This document shows, piece after piece, positions 1 through 7,533 of a stretch of 64,000 bases of DNA (positions are counted from its first letter, which is position 1; each line of letters opens with the position of its first letter). This stretch comes from Bacillota bacterium (GTDB lineage Bacteria > Bacillota > Clostridia > Lachnospirales > Lachnospiraceae): NCBI GenBank assembly GCA_023395555.1, contig JAEWYQ010000046.1, forward strand, positions 1 through 64,000, read 5' to 3'. The translations under genes and the position numbers were made by a program. The notes under the pieces are model-generated. The model ran no database searches. It worked only from the letters and a program-made list of their open reading frames with translations, and had not been told where the DNA came from.

Positions 1-50
1 GCCGTACACACAGCCTGCGGATCATACCGTCCTGTGTATGGCAGTTTTTC
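1..50 (+). terminator. Intrinsic terminator of an upstream gene
   Basis: The arms GCCGTACACA and TGTGTATGGC pair with one G-U wobble around a 22-nt loop and are followed by AGTTTTTCTTTT. This is a rho-independent terminator shape reading in the plus direction, so a gene to the left of the window probably ends here. The hairpin is cut by the window edge, so its true stem could be longer. Confidence 0.65.
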
Positions 51-151
51 TTTTCCCGGTAACTCTGGTATCTCTGTTGGCATAGGAGAAAAATTAAATA
101 TATATAAATTAAGCGGCCTGCCGGTTATTAAAAACTTTACAAATGGAAATA

Positions 152-179
152 TTGACATATAGTCCTATCGTGCTATAAT
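152..179 (+). promoter_or_regulatory. Sigma-A promoter of the marR-ABC exporter operon
   Basis: TTGACA at 152-157 and TATAAT at 174-179 are both perfect consensus hexamers, separated by 16 bases. Transcription should start near 186, about 90 bases before the MarR start codon. The first gene after it is a MarR regulator followed closely by the exporter genes, so this promoter probably drives all four genes down to the terminator at 5163. Confidence 0.8.
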
Positions 180-188
180 ACATATTAA

Positions 189-200
189 TTAGGCTCCTAA
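189..200. promoter_or_regulatory. Candidate MarR operator (TTAGGCTCCTAA)
   Basis: TTAGG-CT-CCTAA is a dyad lying just downstream of the -10 box, at or just after the predicted transcription start. Autoregulation from a dyad over the start site is the usual arrangement for MarR-exporter operons. The assignment is inference from position and symmetry only. Confidence 0.4.
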
Positions 201-277
201 GTAATTCTTGCTCTGCACAGAAAACATACGGCCTGATAGATATTGACACAATTTCTAAGGAGGAGATAGGAAAACTT

Positions 278-703
278 ATGAAACCCGAAATAAAGCAGCT
301 GCTTCACAGCTTCACGGAGATCTTCAAATTATTTCGTCAGCATTCCTACCAGCGGATGAGCGAAACTAATCTCTATCCGGGTCAGCCTGAATTCCTGCTG
401 TTAATTCGGGAGAAGGAAGGTCTTACCCAGAAGGAGCTTGCCAAAAAGCATTTTGTAAAGCCCTCGTCCATCACCGGTATGCTGAACAAACTGGAAGCAA
501 ACCAATATGTATACCGTGTCCCGGATGATACCGACAAAAGAATTATGAGGGTATATCTTACCCCTGAGGGCAGGAATCTGGCTAAAAAAGGGGAGCTGTT
601 CATGCGGAATGCGACAGAACGGCTGTTTGACGGCTTCAGCGATGAAGAGCTGCACACCCTTTTGCATCTTACGGATAAGATTAAGGCAAATCTAAACAGA
701 TAA
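278..703 (+). CDS. MarR family transcriptional regulator
   Basis: A 141-residue protein of usual MarR length. The winged-helix core runs from about residue 30 to 100: the recognition region QKELAKKHFVKPSSITGMLN is followed by the wing, where the D-x-R motif appears as DDTDKR and is followed by a beta strand ending in LTPEGR. MarR proteins act as dimeric repressors that release DNA on binding a small, often phenolic, ligand. An AAGGAGG-like sequence lies at 257-263, rather far (about 14 bases) from the ATG. The next gene begins about 36 bases later and encodes an ABC exporter, so the likely job is control of that exporter in response to a toxic compound. The ligand cannot be read from sequence. 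Confidence 0.9.
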   Translation: MKPEIKQLLHSFTEIFKLFRQHSYQRMSETNLYPGQPEFLLLIREKEGLTQKELAKKHFVKPSSITGMLNKLEANQYVYRVPDDTDKRIMRVYLTPEGRNLAKKGELFMRNATERLFDGFSDEELHTLLHLTDKIKANLNR

Positions 704-739
704 TTTTTAAAATTGATACGATCCAAGAAAGGAACTCCT

Positions 740-2983
740 ATGCTAAAGCTTTTTAAATTTTTAAACAAATCAATTACCGCAATTTTGTTTGTTGTAATTT
801 TGCTGGTAATCCAGGCTTTCAGTGACCTTTCCCTGCCCACCTACACTTCGGATATCATTAATGTAGGTATTGCCAAGGGCGGTGTGGAAGATACCGTGCC
901 TGACGCCATTCGTGCCTCAGAGCTGGATAAACTGGTTCTGTTCCTGGATGAGCCCGGCAAAGCTCTGGTACTCAGCCATTTTACCCTCCTTCAGCAGGAG
1001 GATTACAGTACTAAGGAATGGTCCGATTATGTGAAGAAGTACCCTGTCCTGAGCTCTGAGGCCGTTTACCTGTGGGATGGACAAGAGGAAGAGGCTCTCA
1101 CAGACGCTTTGTCCATTCCCATGATGATGACACTCTCCCTCGAGGGAGACAGCGAAGCCTCCCAGGAGATGAAGCAGCAGTTTCTGGCAGGTTTCCCTGC
1201 CGAAATGACCCAGGGTAATCCGGATCTGTTCCAGCTGCTGGCTACGCTTCCTGCCGAAGCGAAAGCCGCCATACTGACATCTGTCTCCGAGAAGCTGAAG
1301 GAGATGCCGGAGATGCTGCTTACTGCCGGCGCTAGTGCCTATGTCAAGGCCGAGTACCAGGCACTTGGGAGAAACACGGACCGGATGCAGATCAATTACA
1401 TTCTGCTGGTCGGCCTGAAGATGATTGGTCTGGCACTGGTAGCGATGCTGGCTTCCATTCTTGTCACCTTTCTTTCCTCAAGAATTGCAGCCAAATTGGG
1501 CCGTGATCTGAGAAACGGGGTATTTAAGAAGGTTCTCTCCTTCTCCAGCCAGGAAATGGACCAGTTCTCCACCGCTTCCCTGATTACCCGCAGCACCAAT
1601 GATATCCAGCAGGTGCAGTCCTTGATTGTGTTCCTGATCCGGATTGTAATCTATGCCCCCATCATGGCGGTCGGCGGCATTATCAAGGTAATGAATACCA
1701 ATACCTCCATGTCCTGGATCTTAATCGTAGGCGTGGGAGCCATCTTTATCCTGATCGGCATATTGATGGTGGTCGCAATGCCCAAATTCAAGATAATGCA
1801 AAAACTGGTGGACCGGATCAACCTGGTTACCCGTGAGATCATCACCGGACTTCCCGTTATCCGCGCCTTCAGCACCGTTGATTATGAGGAAAAGCGTTTT
1901 GACCGTGCCAATCTGGATGTAACGAAGAACTCTCTTTTTGTCAACCGGGTTATGACCTTCATGATGCCGGTGCTGATGATGATTATGAATCTTATCTCGC
2001 TTCTGATCCTGTGGGTCAGCGCTAACCGGATTGATGCCGGAACCATGCAGGTGGGTGATATGATCGCCTTCATTCAGTACACCATGCAGATCATTATGTC
2101 CTTCCTGATGCTTACCATGGTCTCCATTATGCTTCCCAGAGCTGCCGTAGCGGCAAAGCGCATCGATGAGATCCTGCAGACAGATGCTTCCATCAAAGAC
2201 TCCGGACAGGATGAGCCGGCCAAGGTGGGCATGAAGGGACTCCTGGAATTTCGCGATGTATCCTTCCGTTATCCGGGCGCCGAGGAGGATGTTCTCTCCG
2301 GCATCAGCTTTACCGCCAGACCGGGGGAAACTACGGCGATCATCGGAAGCACCGGAAGCGGCAAGTCAACCCTGATCAACCTGATACCCCGATTCTACGA
2401 TGTCACCGGAGGCTCCATCCTGCTGGACGGAACGGAAATCACAAGGATGAAACAGCATTCCCTGCGTGAGAAGCTGGGCTTCGTGCCCCAGAAGGGCGTA
2501 CTGTTCACTGGAACCGTAGAATCCAATATTACTTTCGGCGCTCCCCATTCAACTGAAGAAGAGGTAAAGCGGGCTGCCCGAATTGCTCAGGCCACAGAAT
2601 TTATTGAAGCAAAGCCGGAAGGCTATCAATCCCCCATCGCCCAGGGCGGAACGAATGTGTCCGGCGGACAGAAGCAGCGTCTGTCCATCGCCCGTGCCAT
2701 TGCCAGGGATCCGGAGATCTATATCTTTGACGACAGCTTTTCCGCACTGGATTATAAAACGGACTCTGTTTTAAGAAAGGCCCTGAAGGAAGAGCTTACG
2801 GACAGCACCGTTCTTATTGTGGCCCAGAGAATCAGCACCATTATGAATGCGGAACAAATTCTGGTTTTGGACGACGGACGTATTGTCGGCAAGGGAACCC
2901 ACAGAGAACTGCTTAAGAATTGTGAAGTATATCAGCAGATAGCTTCTTCCCAATTATCAGAGGAGGAATTAAGTTATGAGTAG
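740..2983 (+). CDS. ABC exporter half-transporter, subunit 1 (degenerate ATPase site)
   Basis: A 747-residue fused membrane/ATPase protein of the multidrug exporter (ABCB-like) type. I place the start at ATG 740, preceded by AAAGGA at good spacing; the frame is open back to a TTG at 713 without a better site. TM1 spans about residues 10-32. Roughly residues 41-213 form an extracytoplasmic insertion before TM2, much longer than usual. The nucleotide-binding domain has Walker A GSTGSGKST, signature VSGGQKQ and Walker B IYIFDDS, in which the catalytic glutamate is aspartate. Together with the partner's VSQGQ signature this predicts one degenerate and one active ATP site, as in BmrCD/TM287-288 heterodimers. 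The partner gene overlaps by 8 bases. Confidence 0.9.
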   Translation: MLKLFKFLNKSITAILFVVILLVIQAFSDLSLPTYTSDIINVGIAKGGVEDTVPDAIRASELDKLVLFLDEPGKALVLSHFTLLQQEDYSTKEWSDYVKKYPVLSSEAVYLWDGQEEEALTDALSIPMMMTLSLEGDSEASQEMKQQFLAGFPAEMTQGNPDLFQLLATLPAEAKAAILTSVSEKLKEMPEMLLTAGASAYVKAEYQALGRNTDRMQINYILLVGLKMIGLALVAMLASILVTFLSSRIAAKLGRDLRNGVFKKVLSFSSQEMDQFSTASLITRSTNDIQQVQSLIVFLIRIVIYAPIMAVGGIIKVMNTNTSMSWILIVGVGAIFILIGILMVVAMPKFKIMQKLVDRINLVTREIITGLPVIRAFSTVDYEEKRFDRANLDVTKNSLFVNRVMTFMMPVLMMIMNLISLLILWVSANRIDAGTMQVGDMIAFIQYTMQIIMSFLMLTMVSIMLPRAAVAAKRIDEILQTDASIKDSGQDEPAKVGMKGLLEFRDVSFRYPGAEEDVLSGISFTARPGETTAIIGSTGSGKSTLINLIPRFYDVTGGSILLDGTEITRMKQHSLREKLGFVPQKGVLFTGTVESNITFGAPHSTEEEVKRAARIAQATEFIEAKPEGYQSPIAQGGTNVSGGQKQRLSIARAIARDPEIYIFDDSFSALDYKTDSVLRKALKEELTDSTVLIVAQRISTIMNAEQILVLDDGRIVGKGTHRELLKNCEVYQQIASSQLSEEELSYE

Positions 2984-4853
2984 AGAAGAGAATAAGCAAG
3001 AGGCACCCCTTAACCAGGCGCCGACCGGCAGAAGACCCAGAGGCGGCCATATGGGGCCTCCCGGAATGATGCCCGGTGAAAAAGCCAAAGATTTTAAAGG
3101 TACCATGAAAAAGCTCTCCGCCAGCTTATCCAAATTCCGTTTCGGCCTCATCATGATGCTGATCTTTGCCGTGGGAAGTACTATCTTTTCCATCGTAGGC
3201 CCCACCATCATGGGTGATGCAACCACTGTCATCTACAATGGGCTGATTGATAAAATTAATGGAAAAGGCGGGATCGATCTTACCGCTCTGTCCAGAATTC
3301 TGATGATCCTGATCCTGCTCTATGGCGTGAGTGCTCTGCTGAACTTTGTCCAGGGCTGGATTATGACAGGAATCAGCCAAAAGGTATCTTACAAATTCCG
3401 CCGGGATATCTCGGAGAAGATTCACCGTATGCCCATGAATTATTTTGATACCACCTCCCATGGCGAGATCCTCTCCAGGGTGACTAATGATGTGGATACC
3501 CTCAGCAACAGCCTGAACCAGAGCCTGCAGCAGCTCATCACCTCTGCCGTTACCATCGTAGGTGTACTGATCATGATGCTGCGTATCAGTGTAACCATGA
3601 CTCTCCTGGCTCTGCTAATTCTTCCTGTCTCAGTTATATTGGTAAGCCGGGTAGTGAAGAAATCCCAGAAATACTTTGCCCAGCAGCAGGAATATCTAGG
3701 TCATGTTAACGGCCAGGTGGAAGAGGTCTATGGCGGTCATAATATTATCAAGGTGTTTAATAAGGAGGAGGATTCCATCCGGGAATTCGATGAGAAGAAT
3801 GAGAAACTCTATGAGTCCGCCTGGAAATCCCAGTTCCTGTCCGGACTGATGATGCCGGTGATGCAGTTTGTAGGCAACGTAGGCTATGTGGGTGTTGCCA
3901 TCCTGGGCGGTTATCTGGCAATTCACGGCAAGATCGAGGTCGGACAGATCCAGTCCTTCTTCCAATATATTCGTCAGTTTACCCAGCCTATTAACCAGCT
4001 GATGCAGGTTGCCAATATGTTCCAGTCCACAGCTGCCGCCGCAGAGAGGGTGTTTGAATTCCTGGCTGTGGAAGAAGAGGTTCAGACTGTGGAAAATCCG
4101 GTTTCCATCGAGGGACTGAAAGGCAATGTGGAATTTAAACAAGTGCGGTTTGGCTATCATCCGGATAAGATTATTATTAATAATTTCAGCACGAAGGTTG
4201 CCAATGGACAGAAGATTGCCATCGTTGGACCCACAGGTGCCGGAAAAACTACTATGGTCAAGCTGCTGATGCGGTTCTATGACATTAACAGCGGAGAGAT
4301 TCTCATTGACGGCCATAACATCAAGGATTTTAACCGCAGTGATCTGCGCAGGATGTTCGGCATGGTGCTTCAGGACACCTGGCTGTTTACCGGAACCATC
4401 ATGGACAATCTCCGTTACAGCAGGCTGGATGCGACTGATGAGGAGGTAATCCGGGCGGCAAAGGCGGCACATGTGCATCACTTCATCTCTACCCTGCCCG
4501 ATGGATATCAGATGGTGCTGAATGAAGAAGCCACCAATGTGTCCCAGGGACAGAAGCAGCTGCTGACCATAGCCCGGGCAATTCTGGCAGATCCCAGAAT
4601 ACTCATCCTCGACGAGGCCACCAGCTCCGTGGATACCAGAACTGAGATTTTAATTCAGAAGGCCATGGACAATCTGATGAAGGGAAGAACCAGCTTCATC
4701 ATTGCACACCGGCTGTCTACCATACGGGATGCCGATCTTATTCTTGTCATGAATGAAGGGGATATTGTGGAGCAGGGTACTCATACGGAGCTTCTGGCCA
4801 AGGGTGGATTTTATGCAAACCTGTATAACTCGCAATTTGAGAGAACAGCATAA
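2976..4853 (+). CDS. ABC exporter half-transporter, subunit 2 (catalytic ATPase site)
   Basis: A 625-residue membrane/ATPase fusion, the partner of the preceding subunit. The start ATG overlaps the end of the first gene by 8 bases and follows GAGGAGG, which suggests translational coupling. A proline/glycine-rich N-terminal tail of about 40 residues precedes six membrane helices (about 45-340). The ATPase domain has Walker A GPTGAGKTT, signature VSQGQKQ and a full Walker B with catalytic glutamate, ILILDEATSS, then a switch histidine in IIAHRLST. The degenerate signature here pairs with the degenerate Walker B of subunit 1. The substrate is unknown; MarR-linked pairs usually export drugs or other toxic molecules. 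Confidence 0.92.
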   Translation: MSREENKQEAPLNQAPTGRRPRGGHMGPPGMMPGEKAKDFKGTMKKLSASLSKFRFGLIMMLIFAVGSTIFSIVGPTIMGDATTVIYNGLIDKINGKGGIDLTALSRILMILILLYGVSALLNFVQGWIMTGISQKVSYKFRRDISEKIHRMPMNYFDTTSHGEILSRVTNDVDTLSNSLNQSLQQLITSAVTIVGVLIMMLRISVTMTLLALLILPVSVILVSRVVKKSQKYFAQQQEYLGHVNGQVEEVYGGHNIIKVFNKEEDSIREFDEKNEKLYESAWKSQFLSGLMMPVMQFVGNVGYVGVAILGGYLAIHGKIEVGQIQSFFQYIRQFTQPINQLMQVANMFQSTAAAAERVFEFLAVEEEVQTVENPVSIEGLKGNVEFKQVRFGYHPDKIIINNFSTKVANGQKIAIVGPTGAGKTTMVKLLMRFYDINSGEILIDGHNIKDFNRSDLRRMFGMVLQDTWLFTGTIMDNLRYSRLDATDEEVIRAAKAAHVHHFISTLPDGYQMVLNEEATNVSQGQKQLLTIARAILADPRILILDEATSSVDTRTEILIQKAMDNLMKGRTSFIIAHRLSTIRDADLILVMNEGDIVEQGTHTELLAKGGFYANLYNSQFERTA

Positions 4854-4870
4854 AAAGGAGGGTATTCCCC

Positions 4871-5134
4871 ATGAATAAGAAAACAAATCCCCTGGGCATC
4901 AATTTGCCGCTGGAATTAAAGAAAAAGTTTTTGGATGAAATTATATACTATTTTGAGACAGAGAGGGACGAGAAGCTGGGAGTCCTGGCTTCCGAGAGTA
5001 TTCTGGATTTCTTTCTGGAGAATCTGGGTCCCTATCTTTATAATAAAGCCCTGGAAGATGCGAAGTTCTGGTATGGTAAAAGAATGGAAGATGTAGAGGC
5101 TGATTTCTATACCCTCTACAAACAGGAACGGTAA
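4871..5134 (+). CDS. DUF2164 family protein
   Basis: An 87-residue protein matching the DUF2164 family by its pattern of a basic N-terminus, the phrase ERDEKLGVLASESILDFF and a C-terminal helix containing YNKALEDAKFW. It is predicted to be mostly alpha-helical, cytoplasmic, with no signal peptide. The function of the family is not established. It starts 17 bases after the exporter gene behind a strong AAGGAGG, and the terminator at 5163 follows, so it is the last gene of the MarR-exporter operon. Whether it has anything to do with export is unknown. Confidence 0.8.
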   Translation: MNKKTNPLGINLPLELKKKFLDEIIYYFETERDEKLGVLASESILDFFLENLGPYLYNKALEDAKFWYGKRMEDVEADFYTLYKQER

Positions 5135-5162
5135 TTCCCAAAATACGATAAAAAACAAAAAG

Positions 5163-5200
5163 GCAACGGACCGTTTGAATATGCTGTCCGTTGCTTTTTT
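5163..5200 (+). terminator. Intrinsic terminator of the marR-ABC operon
   Basis: A perfect 9-bp stem GCAACGGAC/GTCCGTTGC with a 14-nt loop is followed directly by TTTTTT. It lies 28 bases after the DUF2164 stop codon. The convergent GH88 gene ends just beyond it at 5207, so the preceding A-run may also let it work for that gene on the other strand. Confidence 0.85.
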
Positions 5201-5206
5201 GTTCTA

Positions 5207-6361
5207 TTACCAGAGAAGAATATCATTCCCTTTTAATTTAAAGATAGCTTCCATGAAGAAATAATCTCCATAGATAATATTAATGTGCTTGGTTCCATGG
5301 TACGCCTCAGAGCATTTCTCCAGAATGCAGTCATTCTCTCTGCTCCAGTTGCACCGGTTCTCATCCAGGGCTTTTAACAGCTTCAAAGCTGCATTCAGAT
5401 ACAGATCCTTCTCCCCGTCTCCTACGGCCCGTGCAATTTCGATGAAACCGCAGGCGGCAATTGCCGCTGCCGTGGAATCCTCCCAGAGGTCTTCCCTGGG
5501 CTGTCTGAAATCGATGGGTATCAGGCCGCCCTCCGGTATGTTGGCGATAAAATAATGGGCAATCCGTTTTGCTGCGTTCAGGTATTCTATCTTGCCGGTG
5601 CGGATATAGCTCAGGATAAAGCCATAGATTCCCCAGGCCTGCCCCCTGGTCCAGGAGGAACCATTCTCATAGCCCTGTCCGCCGTGGGTTCTCACCACCC
5701 CGCCCTGCTCCGGGTCAAATTCCACAATATGCTCCGAGGAACCGTCCGGTCTGATGAAATGGTTCATCGCCGTATCCGCATGGATGACAGCGATCTGCTT
5801 AAACCTGGGATCTCCCGTCATCTCCGTAGCCCAATGCAGCAGCGGAACATTCATCATACAGTCAATAATTGCCCAGCCCGTGTTATCACTATAAGGGTTG
5901 CTGTTCCAGGCACGGATAAAGCGTCCGGCAGGATTAAAGCGCCCGGCCAGAAGATTGGCCGCATGCATTCCTCTTCTCTTCCCATCCTCCGCTTTGGTCA
6001 GGCGGTAATCGGCAACCGCAGTTAAAAGCCACATAAAACCTACATCATGGTGAAGCCCGTAATAATCCTCCAGACACTGGTCCAGCTTCTCCTCCGAGAA
6101 CCTGGCTATCTCAGCATACCTCTCTTCTCCGGTCTCATGATACATCAGCCACATCATTCCGCCCCAGAAACCATTGGTCCACCAGTTCAGTCCGTCCGAC
6201 TTCCGCATATCACGGTCACTTTCGCTGCAATTATCATGAGTGCCGTTCATGGTCGTATAGGGAATCTTATTCTTCGACTTCTCGCTGACCCATGCCATCT
6301 TCTCCCTTATCTTACCTGCTGCAGCTTCCACCCACTGCCTGTCCAATTCCTTCAACATCAT
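5207..6361 (-). CDS. GH88 unsaturated glucuronyl hydrolase
   Basis: A 384-residue (alpha/alpha)6-barrel protein of glycoside hydrolase family 88. These enzymes hydrate the double bond of an unsaturated uronic acid left by polysaccharide lyases, releasing it from the sugar chain. Two aspartates match the catalytic pair of the Bacillus enzyme: one in HHDVGF (about residue 106) and one in WAIIDCMMN (about 167). The segment SSWTRGQAWGIYG is a further family hallmark. There is no signal peptide, so it acts in the cytoplasm on imported oligosaccharides. The start is ATG 6361, eight bases after GGAGG; the frame extends to a TTG at 6376 that would overlap this site. It is divergent from an AraC regulator that probably controls it. 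GH105 is less likely by these motifs. Confidence 0.85.
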   Translation of the reverse strand: MMLKELDRQWVEAAAGKIREKMAWVSEKSKNKIPYTTMNGTHDNCSESDRDMRKSDGLNWWTNGFWGGMMWLMYHETGEERYAEIARFSEEKLDQCLEDYYGLHHDVGFMWLLTAVADYRLTKAEDGKRRGMHAANLLAGRFNPAGRFIRAWNSNPYSDNTGWAIIDCMMNVPLLHWATEMTGDPRFKQIAVIHADTAMNHFIRPDGSSEHIVEFDPEQGGVVRTHGGQGYENGSSWTRGQAWGIYGFILSYIRTGKIEYLNAAKRIAHYFIANIPEGGLIPIDFRQPREDLWEDSTAAAIAACGFIEIARAVGDGEKDLYLNAALKLLKALDENRCNWSRENDCILEKCSEAYHGTKHINIIYGDYFFMEAIFKLKGNDILLW

Positions 6362-6455
6362 TCCTGCTACCTCCAATTCTTATAATACCAAACCTGCTAT
6401 TGTTACAATGCTGACCGGCTGAATAGTTACTTCCGTTAGACAATATAATAATACT

Positions 6456-6484
6456 TTTCAATACGGGCAGCAATGTATTATAAT
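6456..6484 (+). promoter_or_regulatory. Probable promoter of the AraC-family gene
   Basis: TTTCAA at 6456-6461, a 17-base spacer and a perfect TATAAT at 6479-6484 stand about 64 bases upstream of the AraC start codon. The -35 box is weak, which would fit an activator-dependent or low-level promoter. No clear paired promoter for the divergent hydrolase gene could be chosen. Confidence 0.5.
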
Positions 6485-6547
6485 GTTATTAATAGATCTT
6501 TCCTGCTTTTTTATCAACTCAGCTTTTTACCGAAAGGAGGCCGCCCT

Positions 6548-7348
6548 ATGATTGCAGTAATGAATTGCGGGCACGATTCCAGGCATAAGACAAAATTCCA
6601 CATGCTCCGCAAAACCGGGGTCCCCAACTATATCCTGCTGCTGGTAAAAACCGAGGCTTTTTTTGAGCTGAATGGCTCCATAGAAACCACCGCTCCCAAT
6701 ATGGCTATTTTATTTGACCGCAACAGCTATATGCATTATGGCAGCAAGCACAGCTTTTATAATGATGATTGGATTCATTTTGACATGATCGGCGAGCCCG
6801 ACTTGCTGGAGCAATTGCACATTCCCTTCCGGCAGCCCATCTACCTTCCTCAGATCAGCCAGCTGTCCAATTATGTCCGCATGCTGGTTCAGGAAAGCCA
6901 TGCCGACACCCCTCACCGGCAGGAGCTTCAGGATGCCCTGATGCGGCTTCTGTTATACAGTCTGGACTCCCAGATTATGGTCCTTCCGGCAATGGCAAAC
7001 GCGCATAAGCATTACCAGAGAATTCATCAGCTCCGCATCAATATCCACAATACTCCTCATAAGAAATGGACGGTGGATGCCATGGCGGAGTATGTCCACA
7101 TGAGTCCTTATTATTTTCAGCATTTGTATAAGAAGCTCTATCATATCTCCTGCATACAGGAGGTAATTCTGGCACGGATAGAACGGGCGAAGTTCTATCT
7201 TACCACAACGGATATGTCTGTTCGGGAATTAGCGGATTCCTGCGGGTATGAGAATGAAATGCATTTCATACGGCAATTCAAAAAAAAGGAGGGGCTTACC
7301 CCCACCCAATTCCGCCGGTTATATCATGAACATCAACCCAGCCCATAA
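6548..7348 (+). CDS. AraC family transcriptional regulator
   Basis: A 266-residue regulator. ATG 6548 is preceded by AAAGGAGG at 7-bp spacing, so I prefer it to an upstream in-frame start. Residues 1-150 form a cupin-like sensing domain; the last 100 residues carry two helix-turn-helix motifs, with MAEYVHMSPYYFQHLYKKLY in the first and VRELADSCGYENEMHFIRQFKK in the second half of the pattern before LTPTQFR. AraC proteins of this layout bind a sugar and activate neighbouring catabolic genes. The divergent neighbour is a GH88 hydrolase, so the inducer is probably an unsaturated uronide or related oligosaccharide. No transporter lies next to it. Confidence 0.88.
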   Translation: MIAVMNCGHDSRHKTKFHMLRKTGVPNYILLLVKTEAFFELNGSIETTAPNMAILFDRNSYMHYGSKHSFYNDDWIHFDMIGEPDLLEQLHIPFRQPIYLPQISQLSNYVRMLVQESHADTPHRQELQDALMRLLLYSLDSQIMVLPAMANAHKHYQRIHQLRINIHNTPHKKWTVDAMAEYVHMSPYYFQHLYKKLYHISCIQEVILARIERAKFYLTTTDMSVRELADSCGYENEMHFIRQFKKKEGLTPTQFRRLYHEHQPSP

Positions 7349-7533
7349 TGATGTCCATGCCTTACGCCGCACAAATCAACATGAAAATACCGCCTGGATC
7401 CGGTTTTCCTCTCGCTTCTCTCAACCTAATTACTTCAATCAAAAAATCGTCCTATACAATAGCAGAAGGGAAGATTTCAGCAATCCTATAAGACTGCCGA
7501 AGCTATCCCTTCTCCAAGCTTTGCGGTATTTTA

